Shown in pieces: positions 17,939 through 34,871 of a stretch of 42,474 bases of DNA (its first letter is position 1; the number at the start of each line of letters is the position of its first letter). The position numbers and the translations under genes were made by a program. Below the pieces are notes generated by a model. The model saw nothing but the letters and a program-made list of their open reading frames with translations, ran no database searches and had not been told where the DNA came from. Source of the DNA: Halomonas sp. 707D7 (GTDB taxonomy: Bacteria > Pseudomonadota > Gammaproteobacteria > Pseudomonadales > Halomonadaceae); NCBI RefSeq assembly GCF_024158715.1, contig NZ_JAMZBC010000009.1:1-42474 (forward strand), written 5' to 3'.

Positions 17939-19132
17939 TTACTCGACGATCTTGGCTACGACGCCAGCACCAACGGTACGGCCGCCTTCGCGAATCGCGA
18001 AGCGCAGACCGTCGTCCATGGCGATCGGGGCGATCAGGGTGACAACCATCTTGATGTTGTCGCCCGGCATAACCATTTCAACGCCTTCCGGCAGTTCACA
18101 GGTACCGGTCACGTCAGTGGTACGGAAGTAGAACTGCGGACGGTAGCCCTTGAAGAACGGAGTGTGACGACCGCCTTCTTCTTTGGACAGTACGTATACT
18201 TCGGCTTCGAAGGTGGTGTGCGGCTTGATGGTGCCCGGCTTGGCCAGAACCTGACCACGCTCGACGTCATCACGCTTGGTACCACGCAGCAGCGCGCCGA
18301 CGTTCTCGCCTGCACGACCTTCGTCGAGCAGCTTACGGAACATTTCGACACCGGTGACGATGGTCTTGGTGGTGTCGCGGATGCCCACGATCTCGACTTC
18401 TTCGCCAGACTTGACGATACCGCGCTCTACACGACCGGTAACAACGGTACCACGGCCGGAGATGGAGAATACGTCTTCGATCGGCATCAGGAACGGCTGG
18501 TCGATAGCACGCTCCGGCTCCGGGATGTACTCGTCCAGCGCCTTGATCAGGTTGGCAACGGCGGTGGTGCCCATGCCGTTCTCGTCTTCGCCGTTCAGCG
18601 CCATCAGGGCAGAACCGGTGATGATCGGAGTGTCATCACCCGGGAAGTCGTACTCGGACAGAAGTTCACGAACTTCCATCTCGACCAGCTCGAGCAGCTC
18701 TTCGTCGTCGACCATGTCGGCCTTGTTCAGGAACACGACGATGAACGGAACGCCAACCTGGCGAGACAGCAGGATGTGCTCGCGAGTCTGCGGCATGGGG
18801 CCGTCGGCGGCAGAACATACCAGGATCGCGCCGTCCATCTGGGCAGCACCGGTGATCATGTTCTTGACGTAGTCAGCGTGTCCCGGGCAGTCGACGTGCG
18901 CGTAGTGACGCTCTTCGGACTGGTACTCGACGTGGGACGTCGCGATGGTGATACCACGCTCGCGCTCTTCCGGAGCGTTGTCGATGGTATCGAATTCACG
19001 CCAGTCGCCGCCGAAAACTTCAGCAGACACGCGGGTCAGGGCCGCAGTCAGGGTCGTTTTACCGTGGTCGACGTGACCGATGGTGCCGACGTTGACGTGC
19101 GGTTTGGAACGTTCGAATTTTTCCTTAGCCAC
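17939..19132 (-). CDS. tuf: elongation factor Tu
   Basis: This 397-residue GTPase delivers aminoacyl-tRNA to the ribosome. GTP-binding motifs are GHVDHGKTT (G1), DCPGHADYV (G3) and NKAD (G4), followed by domain II ([12 protein letters not shown]) and domain III ([21 protein letters not shown]), where kirromycin- and EF-Ts-related contacts lie. The start is GTG, with GAGG upstream. It ends the str operon, 29 bp after fusA. It is the only tuf in this window. Confidence 0.99.
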   Translation of the reverse strand: MAKEKFERSKPHVNVGTIGHVDHGKTTLTAALTRVSAEVFGGDWREFDTIDNAPEERERGITIATSHVEYQSEERHYAHVDCPGHADYVKNMITGAAQMDGAILVCSAADGPMPQTREHILLSRQVGVPFIVVFLNKADMVDDEELLELVEMEVRELLSEYDFPGDDTPIITGSALMALNGEDENGMGTTAVANLIKALDEYIPEPERAIDQPFLMPIEDVFSISGRGTVVTGRVERGIVKSGEEVEIVGIRDTTKTIVTGVEMFRKLLDEGRAGENVGALLRGTKRDDVERGQVLAKPGTIKPHTTFEAEVYVLSKEEGGRHTPFFKGYRPQFYFRTTDVTGTCELPEGVEMVMPGDNIKMVVTLIAPIAMDDGLRFAIREGGRTVGAGVVAKIVE

Positions 19133-19161
19133 TGCTATAACCTCTTTACGTTAGCTAACGG

Positions 19162-21285
19162 TTAACCGTTTTGGTTGATGACGGCTTCAACGACGCTGTT
19201 GGGCGCCTCATCGTACTTCGCGAACTCCATGGAGTAGCTCGCACGGCCCTGGGTCTGAGAGCGCAGATCGGTTGCGTAACCGAACATCTCACCCAGCGGC
19301 ACCGTTGCACGGATGACTTTACCAGCAGAGGAGTCATCCATGCCCTGCACCAAGCCGCGACGACGGTTCAGGTCGCCCATGACGTCACCCATGAATTCCT
19401 CGGGAGTCACGACCTCGACCTTCATCACCGGCTCCAGCAGCACGGCCTTGGCCTTCCGGGCACCTTCCTTCACTGCCATGGAAGAAGCGATCTTGAACGC
19501 GGTCTCGTTGGAGTCCACGTCGTGGTAGGAACCATCGTACAGCGTCACTTTGACGTCGATCATCGGGAAGCCCGCGATGACACCGTTTTTCAGCTGCTCG
19601 AAAGCACCCTTCTCGACCGCCGGCACGTATTCCTTCGGAACCACGCCGCCCACGATTTCGGAGTTGAACTTGAAGAAGATCTCTTCTTCGCCTTCACCCT
19701 TCTCTTCGGCGGTCAACGGCTCGATACGCAGCCATACGTGACCGAACTGACCACGACCACCGGACTGGCGTACGAACTTGCCTTCCTGCTCGACGCTGCC
19801 GCGAATGGTTTCACGGTAGGCCACCTGGGGCTTGCCGATGTTGGCCTCGACCTTGAACTCGCGACGCATGCGGTCGACGATGATGTCCAGGTGAAGCTCG
19901 CCCATGCCGGAAATGATGGTCTGGCCGGTCTCTTCGTCGGTCTTGACCTGGAAGGAGGGGTCTTCCTGAGCCAGCTTGCCCAGTGCAACGCCCATCTTCT
20001 CCTGGTCGGCCTTGGATTTCGGCTCGACGGCAACGGAGATGACCGGTTCCGGGAATTCCATGCGCTCGAGAACGATCTTGTTGTCGATGTCGCACAGGGT
20101 ATCACCGGTGGTGACGTCCTTCAGGCCGATACAGGCGGCGATGTCGCCGGCCAGAACTTCCTTGATCTCTTCGCGGGAGTTGGCGTGCATCTGAACGATA
20201 CGGCCAACGCGCTCTTTCTTCTGCTTGACGGAGTTGTACACGCCATCGCCAGATTTCAGAACGCCCGAGTAGACGCGGATGAACGTCAGTGTGCCGACGA
20301 AGGGGTCGGTCGCGATCTTGAACGCGAGCGCGGCGAAAGGAGCACTGTCGTCCGCTTCACGGGTCGCGATGGTGCCGTCCTTGTCGTCCAGCTCACCTTC
20401 GATCGCCTTGACTTCGGTCGGAGACGGCATGTACTCGATGACGCCATCCAGAACCGCCTGTACACCCTTGTTCTTGAACGCAGAACCACAGGTGACCAGC
20501 ACGACTTCGTTGGCGAGGGTGCGCGCGCGCAGACCGGCCTTGATCTCTTCGGTAGACAGATCGCCCTCTTCGAGGTACTTGTCCATCAGCTCTTCGGAGG
20601 CTTCGGCCGCGCACTCGACCATCTCTTCGCGGTACTTCTCGGCAGTCTCCTGCAGCTCGGCCGGAATGTCGACGAGCTCGAAGTTCATGCCCAGGCTCTC
20701 TTCGTCCCACAGGATCGCTTTCATCTCGATCAGGTCGACGACGCCCTTGAAGTCCTCTTCCGTACCCCAGTTGATCTGGATCGGCACGGCGTTGGCGCCC
20801 AGGCGATCCTTCAGCTGGTCGACGACCATGAAGAAATCGGCACCGGTACGGTCCATCTTGTTGACGAAGACCATGCGCGGTACTTCGTACTTGTTGGCCT
20901 GACGCCATACGGTCTCGGTCTGCGGCTGAACGCCGGAGGAACCGCACAGTACAACGACCGCGCCATCGAGAACACGCAGCGAACGCTCGACTTCGATGGT
21001 GAAGTCGACGTGCCCGGGGGTGTCGATGATGTTGATGCGGTGCTCGTCGAACTGCTTGGCCATGCCCTGCCAGAAACAGGTGGTCGCAGCGGACGTGATG
21101 GTGATACCACGCTCCTGCTCCTGCTCCATCCAGTCCATGGTCGCCGCGCCGTCATGCACTTCGCCTACCTTGTGGGACAGGCCGGTGTAGAACAGAACGC
21201 GTTCGGTCGTCGTGGTTTTACCCGCGTCGACGTGGGCGACGATACCGATGTTGCGATAACGCTTTAGTGGAGTCTTGCGTGCCAC
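19162..21285 (-). CDS. fusA: elongation factor G
   Basis: This 707-residue translocase GTPase has [22 protein letters not shown] (G1), [22 protein letters not shown] (G3), [10 protein letters not shown] (G4) and a domain IV segment ([18 protein letters not shown]) that enters the decoding site. The C-terminal domain has [11 protein letters not shown]. The start is GTG with CGGGAG upstream. Length is close to E. coli (704). It lies between rpsG and tuf in the str operon. Confidence 0.99.
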   Translation of the reverse strand: MARKTPLKRYRNIGIVAHVDAGKTTTTERVLFYTGLSHKVGEVHDGAATMDWMEQEQERGITITSAATTCFWQGMAKQFDEHRINIIDTPGHVDFTIEVERSLRVLDGAVVVLCGSSGVQPQTETVWRQANKYEVPRMVFVNKMDRTGADFFMVVDQLKDRLGANAVPIQINWGTEEDFKGVVDLIEMKAILWDEESLGMNFELVDIPAELQETAEKYREEMVECAAEASEELMDKYLEEGDLSTEEIKAGLRARTLANEVVLVTCGSAFKNKGVQAVLDGVIEYMPSPTEVKAIEGELDDKDGTIATREADDSAPFAALAFKIATDPFVGTLTFIRVYSGVLKSGDGVYNSVKQKKERVGRIVQMHANSREEIKEVLAGDIAACIGLKDVTTGDTLCDIDNKIVLERMEFPEPVISVAVEPKSKADQEKMGVALGKLAQEDPSFQVKTDEETGQTIISGMGELHLDIIVDRMRREFKVEANIGKPQVAYRETIRGSVEQEGKFVRQSGGRGQFGHVWLRIEPLTAEEKGEGEEEIFFKFNSEIVGGVVPKEYVPAVEKGAFEQLKNGVIAGFPMIDVKVTLYDGSYHDVDSNETAFKIASSMAVKEGARKAKAVLLEPVMKVEVVTPEEFMGDVMGDLNRRRGLVQGMDDSSAGKVIRATVPLGEMFGYATDLRSQTQGRASYSMEFAKYDEAPNSVVEAVINQNG

Positions 21286-21341
21286 GGTGAAACTCCCGTT
21301 AGTTGGCGATGCTTTCCAATCCTGCGACTTTCTTCATGCCA

Positions 21342-21368
21342 CCGCCGCCATCACGAAGATAGCGGCGG
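21342..21368 (-). other. strong hairpin in the rpsG-fusA spacer
   Basis: In minus-strand RNA, CCGCCGCUAUC and GAUGGCGGCGG (21368-21358 and 21352-21342) form an 11-pair stem with one G-U and a UUCGU loop. It lies in the middle of the 151-bp spacer and has no U-run. A smaller GGGCU/AGCCC hairpin lies nearer the rpsG stop. Confidence 0.6.
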
Positions 21369-21436
21369 CGGGCTGCGTCAAGCGCCCTGGGCGCGCGCAG
21401 CGGGCTGAAGAAAGCCCACACTCAGCAGCGCCGAGT

Positions 21437-21907
21437 TTAGAAACGATAGTGAGAGAAGGCCTTGTTGGCTTCCGCCATACGGTGCACGTCTTCACGCTTC
21501 TTAACTGCAGAGCCCTTGCCTTCGGCGGCGTCCAGCATTTCGCCAGCCAGGCGTTGAACCATCGTTTTTTCACCGCGACGACGCGCAGCATCCACCAGCC
21601 AACGCATGGCCAGTGCCTGACGGCGAGACGGACGAACTTCAACCGGCACCTGATAGGTCGCACCACCGACGCGGCGCGACTTCACTTCGACCATCGGCTG
21701 GATGGTTTCCAGCGCCTTGTCGAAGATTTCCAGCGGCTCTTCTTTACTACGCTCGGCAACCTTGTCCAACGCACCGTACACGATGCGCTCAGCTACGGAC
21801 TTCTTGCCGCTGACCATCAGGTGGTTCATGAACTTCGCCAGGCGCTCACTTCCGAACTTCGGATCCGGCAGGATTTCGCGTTTGGCTACAACTCTTCTTC
21901 TAGGCAT
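21437..21907 (-). CDS. rpsG: 30S ribosomal protein S7
   Basis: This 156-residue protein nucleates assembly of the 30S head. It starts [42 protein letters not shown] and includes the beta-hairpin [19 protein letters not shown]. In E. coli S7 represses its own synthesis by binding the rpsL-rpsG spacer; the spacer here has suggestive repeats. The length matches the family. Confidence 0.99.
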   Translation of the reverse strand: MPRRRVVAKREILPDPKFGSERLAKFMNHLMVSGKKSVAERIVYGALDKVAERSKEEPLEIFDKALETIQPMVEVKSRRVGGATYQVPVEVRPSRRQALAMRWLVDAARRRGEKTMVQRLAGEMLDAAEGKGSAVKKREDVHRMAEANKAFSHYRF

Positions 21908-21990
21908 GATAAGCCCTCGATTAAGGATCCTTCAGGTAAACCCGGGACTTATCAGCGCCTTGCAGCGTTGCCCGACCTTACTCTTATCAG
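21907..21990 (-). promoter_or_regulatory. rpsL-rpsG spacer with RBS-complementary repeats
   Basis: Read on the minus strand, CTGATAAG occurs twice (21990-21983 and 21955-21948). CTTATCA (21913-21907), which overlaps the A of the rpsG start codon, is its complement. Either upstream copy could pair with the start region over 7 bp and hide it. This is the location of the E. coli S7 feedback site, so a translational switch is plausible. Confidence 0.45.
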
Positions 21991-22024
21991 ACCAGCAAAT
22001 TTCGTGTGAAAGAGAGCGGAAGTC

Positions 22025-22399
22025 TTAGGACTTCGGCTTCTTGGTACCGTACTTGGAACGACCCTGTTTACGGTTCTGGACACCGGAGGTGTCGAGCGCG
22101 CCGCGAACGGTGTGATAACGCACACCGGGCAAGTCCTTTACGCGACCGCCGCGGATCAGAACAACGGAGTGTTCCTGCAGGTTGTGACCTTCACCACCGA
22201 TGTAGGAAGAGACTTCGAACCCGTTGGTCAGGCGCACACGGCAAACCTTACGCAGGGCCGAGTTCGGCTTCTTCGGGGTGGTGGTGTAGACGCGGGTGCA
22301 AACGCCGCGTTTTTGCGGGCAAGCTTGCAGCGCGGGCACGTCACTCTTGGTGACGGGGCGCTTGCGCGGCTTGCGCACTAGCTGATTGATCGTTGCCAT
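22025..22399 (-). CDS. rpsL: 30S ribosomal protein S12
   Basis: This 124-residue decoding-centre protein starts [24 protein letters not shown]. The ATG at 22399 gives exactly the E. coli length; longer in-frame readings enter the leader. The streptomycin-related loops [12 protein letters not shown] and [17 protein letters not shown] are wild type, as is the aspartate modified to beta-methylthio-Asp (VKDLPG). It is the first gene of the str operon. Confidence 0.99.
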   Translation of the reverse strand: MATINQLVRKPRKRPVTKSDVPALQACPQKRGVCTRVYTTTPKKPNSALRKVCRVRLTNGFEVSSYIGGEGHNLQEHSVVLIRGGRVKDLPGVRYHTVRGALDTSGVQNRKQGRSKYGTKKPKS

Positions 22400-22437
22400 G
22401 GTGTTTAGCTGACTCCAATGGTTGCCTTGGCCTTCTC

Positions 22438-22457
22438 GTGGTTGCGGGCGCACCCAC
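22438..22457 (-). promoter_or_regulatory. hairpin in the str operon leader
   Basis: GUGGGUGC and GCAACCAC in the minus-strand RNA form an 8-pair stem with one G-A mismatch and a GCCC loop, inside the roughly 72-nt leader. A second small pairing of CCAAGG with CCAUUGG lies between it and the rpsL ATG. A regulatory role is unproven. Confidence 0.35.
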
Positions 22458-22477
22458 CCCACTGTTAAAGGCTGCGC

Positions 22478-22507
22478 ATTCTAATGGCTGGTCCCGGGCG
22501 ACGTCAA
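22478..22507 (-). promoter_or_regulatory. sigma-70 promoter of the str operon
   Basis: TTGACG (22507-22502), an 18-bp spacer and TAGAAT (22483-22478) on the minus strand give 5/6 matches in each box, followed by a GC-rich discriminator (GCGCAGCC). Transcription should start near 22471. The -35 box abuts the hairpin that follows rpoC. Confidence 0.8.
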
Positions 22508-22535
22508 GTCTTGCCGGCGTTTTCGCCGGCAAGAC
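22508..22535 (-). terminator. 12-bp hairpin after rpoC
   Basis: Perfect 12-bp arms (GTCTTGCCGGCG and its complement, 22508-22519 and 22524-22535) close a 4-base loop. It lies 50 bp after the rpoC stop and probably ends or processes the rpoBC transcript, but the bases after the stem are TTGACG, the str -35 box, not a T-run. Confidence 0.65.
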
Positions 22536-22584
22536 CGTGCCCGAAGCCAGACGGTGGGGCGCCTGCCCCGCCTGGGCCCGACGC

Positions 22585-26799
<4,215 letters not shown>

Positions 26800-26809
26800 T
26801 GGACGGCTC

Positions 26810-30886
<4,077 letters not shown>

Positions 30887-31138
30887 CTGTATTCCCCAGC
30901 TTGTTCACCATGGGTGGCCGATGCGTGGTCATCTGCCCCGCGGGCGTCTCAGACGCAGACAGCAAGCTCCAGGACTGGTAGCTCGCCGTCAAAAATCTCG
31001 ATAGATAACAGTGCTATCGCTGTGCTATCAATGGTCGTCGACCACTGTGCGATACCAAACACCGGTCTTACTGTGTCGCTGCCTTGTGGGCAGCCTTTCT
31101 GCATAGCACGTCTCGCCTGGCGATACCAGCTACAACAG
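30887..31138 (-). promoter_or_regulatory. rpoB leader downstream of the attenuator
   Basis: This 252-bp non-coding stretch has no gene. It contains a 6-bp hairpin (GCTGCC/GGCAGC around 31080-31096), an imperfect stem near CAGTGGTC/GACCATTG (about 31029-31047), and a direct repeat GTGCTATC (31011-31018 and 31022-31029, plus strand). In E. coli the matching region holds an RNase III processing site; one of these stems could serve that role. No convincing promoter was seen. Confidence 0.45.
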
Positions 31139-31173
31139 AAAAAGGCCGGCAGCGGGAAAGCCCGCCGCCAGCC
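31139..31173 (-). terminator. intrinsic attenuator between rplL and rpoB
   Basis: In the minus-strand RNA, 13 pairs (arms 31173-31161 and 31156-31144, two G-U) close a CUUU loop and run straight into UUUUU. It lies 40 bp after the rplL stop. In E. coli a partial terminator at this place lowers rpoBC expression relative to rplJL, and the same role is likely here. Confidence 0.88.
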
Positions 31174-31213
31174 GTGGAAGCTTACGCTGCGCGTAAGGCC
31201 ACCGGCACAAGGA

Positions 31214-31585
31214 TTACTTGAGCTCGACGGTTGCGCCTGCTTCTTCCAGCTTCTTCTTGGCCGCTTCAGCGTCGTCCTTGGACATCGCTTCCTTGATGGT
31301 GGCCGGTGCGCCGTCGACGGCACCCTTGGCTTCTTTCAGGCCAAGACCGGTGATCTCGCGAACGGCCTTGATGACGTTGACTTTCTTGTCACCGGCAGAC
31401 GCCAGAACCAGGTCGAATTCGGTCTGCTCTTCGGCAGAGGCTTCGCCACCGCCCGCCGGGCCAGCCATGACGGCTGCCGCTGCAGATACGCCGAACTTCT
31501 CTTCCATCGCCTCGATCAGCTCGACAACTTCCATTACGGACATGTCGGCTACAGCATTGATGATATCGTCTTTGGACAGTGCCAT
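31214..31585 (-). CDS. rplL: 50S ribosomal protein L7/L12
   Basis: This 123-residue acidic stalk protein has an N-terminal dimerisation domain, an Ala/Gly-rich hinge (about 34-52: [17 protein letters not shown]) and a C-terminal factor-binding domain with [25 protein letters not shown]. It recruits EF-Tu and EF-G through the L10 stalk. It follows rplJ by 84 bp. Confidence 0.99.
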   Translation of the reverse strand: MALSKDDIINAVADMSVMEVVELIEAMEEKFGVSAAAAVMAGPAGGGEASAEEQTEFDLVLASAGDKKVNVIKAVREITGLGLKEAKGAVDGAPATIKEAMSKDDAEAAKKKLEEAGATVELK

Positions 31586-31669
31586 TGTTTCATTCCTAAC
31601 TTTGCGGGAGTCTTAGCGACTCAGGATTCATTGCTCGGTTCGTTTGCCTAGGCGGCGTGCAGAAAGGCC

Positions 31670-32173
31670 TTAAGCGGCTTCTTCCTGCTTCTGGTCGCGC
31701 AGGGCGGCCAGGGTACGAACCAGCTTGCCAGCGGAGGCTTCTTTCATGACCGACATCAACTTGGCGATTGCCTCGTCGTAAGTCGGCAGACTTGCCAGAC
31801 GGTCGATGTCTGCAGCCGGAATCAGCTCGCCTTCGTAGGCCAGTGCCTTCACTTCGAAGTTCTGCTCGGTCTTGGCGAAATCCTTGAACAGACGAGCGGC
31901 AGCGCCCGGATGCTCGGAAGAGAAAGCCAACAGAGTCGGACCAACGAAGCTCTCGTTCAGGCACTCCCATTGAGTGCCCTCGAGGGCGCGGCGTGCCAGG
32001 GTGTTGCGAACAACACGCAGCTGGACGCCATTCTCGCGCGCTTGCTTGCGCAGGTCGGTCATTTTACCGACCGTGACACCGCGAGAATCGGCAACTACGA
32101 CGGAGAGTGCGCCCTTGGCCGCTTCACTCACCTCGGCAACAATCGCTTTCTTGCCTTCAAGTGCTAGTGGCAC
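31670..32173 (-). CDS. rplJ: 50S ribosomal protein L10
   Basis: I place the start at GTG 32173 ([21 protein letters not shown]), preceded by AAGGAG at 8 bases, giving 167 residues against 165 in E. coli. The frame stays open 216 bp further upstream, but that part is the regulatory leader. The protein has [22 protein letters not shown] and [11 protein letters not shown] for rRNA binding, and a C-terminal helix that anchors L7/L12 dimers. It is the autogenous repressor of rplJL in E. coli. Confidence 0.97.
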   Translation of the reverse strand: MPLALEGKKAIVAEVSEAAKGALSVVVADSRGVTVGKMTDLRKQARENGVQLRVVRNTLARRALEGTQWECLNESFVGPTLLAFSSEHPGAAARLFKDFAKTEQNFEVKALAYEGELIPAADIDRLASLPTYDEAIAKLMSVMKEASAGKLVRTLAALRDQKQEEAA

Positions 32174-32191
32174 AGTGATCACTCCTTCGTG

Positions 32192-32210
32192 CCGGACCCG
32201 AAGGGCCCGG
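32192..32210 (-). promoter_or_regulatory. hairpin just before the rplJ ribosome-binding site
   Basis: CCGGGCC and GGUCCGG in the minus-strand RNA form a 7-pair stem with one G-U and a CUUCG loop, ending a few bases before AAGGAG. It is probably part of the L10 leader fold that exposes or hides the rplJ start. Confidence 0.45.
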
Positions 32211-32366
32211 TGGTTACCATCTCTTTCGAGGCTGACTGCTCCCCGAAAGCCTTGGGGATGGTGCTCACCAGACAAGCCCTGCTTAAAAAGCATCAACCAA
32301 CTGGCGGCCACACCATCTGCGCAGGCGCTTTCGCGATTAAGCCGCTTTCGTGACGAACGCGGCACC

Positions 32367-32408
32367 TGCGGTCTTTGACGGTGCTCCACGCAAGCGTGGA
32401 GGACCGCA
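32367..32408 (-). promoter_or_regulatory. L10 leader (autoregulatory RNA) core stem
   Basis: In minus-strand RNA, UGCGGUC/GACCGCA (32408-32402 with 32373-32367) and CUCCACG/CGUGGAG (32401-32395 with 32390-32384) stack on each other with a one-sided 10-nt bulge and a CUUG loop. A long, asymmetrically bulged stem upstream of rplJ is the hallmark of the L10(L12) binding leader. The whole rplA-rplJ spacer (32174-32470) is 297 bp, contains no gene, and shows no clear promoter. Confidence 0.7.
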
Positions 32409-32470
32409 AAGTTCTTGCTCTTGAATCTACCCTACTGCCTGTGGCGCCATGCGCCAACCACCGATTCGAC

Positions 32471-33163
32471 TTAGACGAAAGCGGAGTGGTCGATGGTCAG
32501 ACCCGGGCCCATGGTGGTGGACAGGGTCATCTTCTTGAAGTAGATGCCCTTTGAAGAGCTCGGCTTGAGCTTCTTCAGGTCGGCGACCAGCGCTTCCAGG
32601 TTACCGGCAACGGCAGAAGCGTCGAAATCGACCTTGCCGAGGGTAGTGTGGATGATACCGTTCTTGTCGGTACGGAAACGTACCTGACCGGCCTTGGCGT
32701 TCTTGACCGCGGTGGCGACGTCCGGCGTCACGGTGCCGACTTTCGGGTTCGGCATCAGACCGCGCGGGCCGAGGATCTGACCCAGCTGGCCGACCACGCG
32801 CATCGCGTCCGGAGAGGCGATGACCACGTCGAAGTCCATCTGGCCTTTCTTGACCTGCTCGGCCAGATCGTCCATGCCCACGATGTCGGCGCCGGCTTCT
32901 TTGGCGGCATCGGCATTGGCACCCTGGGTGAAGACGGCAACGCGCACGTCTTTACCGGTACCGTTGGGCATGACGGTGGCGCCACGCACGACCTGGTCGG
33001 ATTTACGCGGATCGACGCCCAGGTTGATGGCGATGTCGACGGACTCCTTGAACTTCACGGTGGAGAGCTCGGAGAGCAGTGCCACCGCTTCTTCCAGGGA
33101 GTACGCCTTGTTGGAATCTACCTTTTCGCGAATGTTCTTCGCGCGCTTGGTCAGCTTAGCCAT
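32471..33163 (-). CDS. rplA: 50S ribosomal protein L1
   Basis: This 230-residue protein of the mobile L1 stalk aids release of deacylated tRNA. It starts [27 protein letters not shown] and has the family segment [25 protein letters not shown]. In E. coli L1 represses rplKA by binding near the rplK start. It follows rplK by 2 bp, so the two are tightly coupled. Confidence 0.99.
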   Translation of the reverse strand: MAKLTKRAKNIREKVDSNKAYSLEEAVALLSELSTVKFKESVDIAINLGVDPRKSDQVVRGATVMPNGTGKDVRVAVFTQGANADAAKEAGADIVGMDDLAEQVKKGQMDFDVVIASPDAMRVVGQLGQILGPRGLMPNPKVGTVTPDVATAVKNAKAGQVRFRTDKNGIIHTTLGKVDFDASAVAGNLEALVADLKKLKPSSSKGIYFKKMTLSTTMGPGLTIDHSAFV

Positions 33164-33165
33164 GA

Positions 33166-33597
33166 TCAGAGACCCTCCACGTTTAGGCCCATGCTACGAG
33201 CGCTACCAGCGATCGTGCGTACCGCAGCGTCGAGATCCGCCGCCGTCATGTCCGGCTCTTTGGTCTTGGCGATCTCTTCGAGCTGCTCGCGGGTCACGGT
33301 GCCGACCTTCTTCTTGTTCGGCTCACCGGAACCGGACTTGATGCCAGCCGCTTTCTTCAGCAGCACGGCAGCAGGCGGCGTCTTGGTGACGAACGTGAAG
33401 CTGCGGTCGGAGTAGACGGTGATCACGACCGGCGTCGGCAGGCCCGGCTCGATGTCCTGGGTCTCTGCGTTGAACGCCTTGCAGAATTCCATGATGTTCA
33501 CGCCGTGCTGACCCAGCGCGGGGCCCACGGGCGGACTCGGGTTGGCTTTACCTGCAGCGACCTGCAGCTTGATGTAAGCCTGTACTTTCTTGGCCAT
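33166..33597 (-). CDS. rplK: 50S ribosomal protein L11
   Basis: This 143-residue protein of the GTPase-associated centre is needed for RelA activation. It starts [43 protein letters not shown], with the proline-rich linker between its two domains. The C-terminal RNA-binding domain has [39 protein letters not shown]. The length is close to E. coli (142). Confidence 0.99.
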   Translation of the reverse strand: MAKKVQAYIKLQVAAGKANPSPPVGPALGQHGVNIMEFCKAFNAETQDIEPGLPTPVVITVYSDRSFTFVTKTPPAAVLLKKAAGIKSGSGEPNKKKVGTVTREQLEEIAKTKEPDMTAADLDAAVRTIAGSARSMGLNVEGL

Positions 33598-33645
33598 GCT
33601 GTTTACTCCAGTTGGGTGATAACGCCTTGCGGCTCCCCGGTGTAC

Positions 33646-33668
33646 GTGAAGCGGCAGCGCCGCTTCAC
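33646..33668 (-). promoter_or_regulatory. 10-bp hairpin in the nusG-rplK spacer
   Basis: Perfect arms GTGAAGCGGC (33646-33655) and its complement (33659-33668) close a 3-base loop about 50 bp before rplK. No T-run follows. A small GCC-GCAA-GGC stem-loop lies closer to rplK and could be part of an L1 recognition site; I cannot confirm either role. Confidence 0.5.
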
Positions 33669-33709
33669 ATGAAAATCGATGTCAGGCGCCGAGGGCGCGA
33701 ACCTGCTCG

Positions 33710-33768
33710 CTGCGCTTTCTCGACTTGCTCTTCTGGACTTACTCTTTCTTGACTTACTCTTTCTCGAC
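33710..33768 (-). repeat. four tandem copies of a 15-bp unit derived from the nusG 3' end
   Basis: Read on the minus strand, copy 1 (33768-33754, GTCGAGAAAGAGTAA) encodes the last NusG residues VEKE and the stop. Copy 2 (33753-33739) differs by one base, copy 3 (33738-33725) is 14 bp and diverged, and copy 4 (33724-33710) is more diverged. It looks like slippage or duplication of a gene's final codons into the spacer. Confidence 0.8.
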
Positions 33769-34287
33769 CTGGGAGAACTCGAGCTCGACCGGGGTGGCGC
33801 GGCCGAAGATTAGCACGCTCACCTGCAGGCGGCTCTTCTCGTAGTTCACCTCTTCGACCACGCCGTTGAAGTCGGCGAACGGCCCGTCGATGACACGCAC
33901 CGACTGGCCCGGCTCGAACATGGTCTTGGGGCGCGGCTTGTCGGTGCCGTCCTTGACGCGATGCAGGATGGCTTCGGCCTCGCGGGTGGTGATCGGCGCC
34001 GGCTTCTCCTTGGTGCCACCGATGAAGCCCATCACGCGGGGCGTCTCGTTGACCAGGTGCCAGGTCTCGTCGACCATCTCCATCTCGACCAGTACGTAGC
34101 CGGGGTAGAACTTGCGCTCACTCTTGCGGCGTTTGCCGTCGCGCATTTCGACCACTTCTTCCGTTGGCACCAGGATCTCGCCGAAGCGGTCTTCCATGCC
34201 GTGCATTTTCACCCGCTCGATCAGCGAGCGCATCACGTGCTTTTCGAAGCCGGAATAGGCGTGGACGACATACCAACGTTTGGACAT
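33754..34287 (-). CDS. nusG: transcription termination/antitermination protein NusG
   Basis: The ATG at 34287 gives 177 residues (181 in E. coli). The NGN domain ([22 protein letters not shown], then [12 protein letters not shown]) binds RNA polymerase. The C-terminal KOW domain ([46 protein letters not shown]) binds Rho or S10. Longer in-frame readings run through secE and are spurious. It follows secE by 8 bp. Its last five codons are repeated downstream. Confidence 0.98.
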   Translation of the reverse strand: MSKRWYVVHAYSGFEKHVMRSLIERVKMHGMEDRFGEILVPTEEVVEMRDGKRRKSERKFYPGYVLVEMEMVDETWHLVNETPRVMGFIGGTKEKPAPITTREAEAILHRVKDGTDKPRPKTMFEPGQSVRVIDGPFADFNGVVEEVNYEKSRLQVSVLIFGRATPVELEFSQVEKE

Positions 34288-34295
34288 GAAAACTC

Positions 34296-34679
34296 CTAAC
34301 CGATTACGCCGGACATTGCCCAGCCAAGAAGAGTGTCGATCAACCACAGCATGAGCCCGACCACAAGCACGGCCACCAGCACGATGGCGGTGGTCTGGAT
34401 GGTCTCGGGACGTGTCGGCCAGACGACGCGCTGGATCTCTTTCTTGGCGCTCACCGCAAGCTCCATCAGCGCACGACCCTTGGTGGTGGTCAGCGCGATC
34501 AGACCGGCGCCGGCGCACAGCGCCACGACACCCAGCACGCGGTAGAGAAGCGCGATATCGACGAAATAGGTATTACCGACGACGGCAACGACAAGCAGCG
34601 CCACGACTGCCGCCCACTTGAGCCCGTCATGACGCGACTGCTGCACCTCGGCGCCATGTTTTACGGAACTAGGCTTCAT
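34296..34679 (-). CDS. secE: protein translocase subunit SecE
   Basis: The ATG at 34679 ([19 protein letters not shown]) gives 127 residues, the E. coli length, with three transmembrane helices. The conserved amphipathic/TM3 part reads [46 protein letters not shown]. SecE clamps SecY in the membrane. GAGGAG lies 10 bases upstream. Between it and tRNA-Trp are only 73 bp, containing a terminator-like hairpin and no room for a separate promoter that I can see. Confidence 0.97.
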   Translation of the reverse strand: MKPSSVKHGAEVQQSRHDGLKWAAVVALLVVAVVGNTYFVDIALLYRVLGVVALCAGAGLIALTTTKGRALMELAVSAKKEIQRVVWPTRPETIQTTAIVLVAVLVVGLMLWLIDTLLGWAMSGVIG

Positions 34680-34724
34680 AAAAACGAGACTCCTCAGGGT
34701 GCAACGAGCGACTTGGAATTCTGG

Positions 34725-34752
34725 AAAAAAGACATGCCAACCTGGGGAAGGT

Positions 34753-34757
<5 letters not shown>
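34725..34757 (-). terminator. terminator/attenuator overlapping the tRNA-Trp 3' end
   Basis: In the minus strand TGCCAACCT (34757-34749) and AGGTTGGCA (34743-34735) form a perfect 9-bp stem with a TCCCC loop, then TGTC and six T. The first arm includes the mature GCCA 3' end of tRNA-Trp. It should limit read-through into secE-nusG. Confidence 0.75.
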
Positions 34758-34828
<71 letters not shown>

Positions 34829-34871
34829 GTATCGTCGTGTGCGCAATGACACCTACGCTACAGCGGGCGCC

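Noticed and set aside
19171-21267. A 698-codon open frame antisense to fusA
   Set aside because: It mirrors the fusA codons exactly, as expected in high-GC DNA with strong third-position bias; its product is low in family-like motifs and the sense gene is unambiguous.
22400-22462. N-terminal extension of S12
   Set aside because: It reads the str leader; the ATG at 22399 gives the exact family length and N-terminus.
34288-34518. N-terminal extension of NusG into secE
   Set aside because: The extension is out-of-frame SecE coding sequence; MSKRWYVV at 34287 matches the known NusG start.
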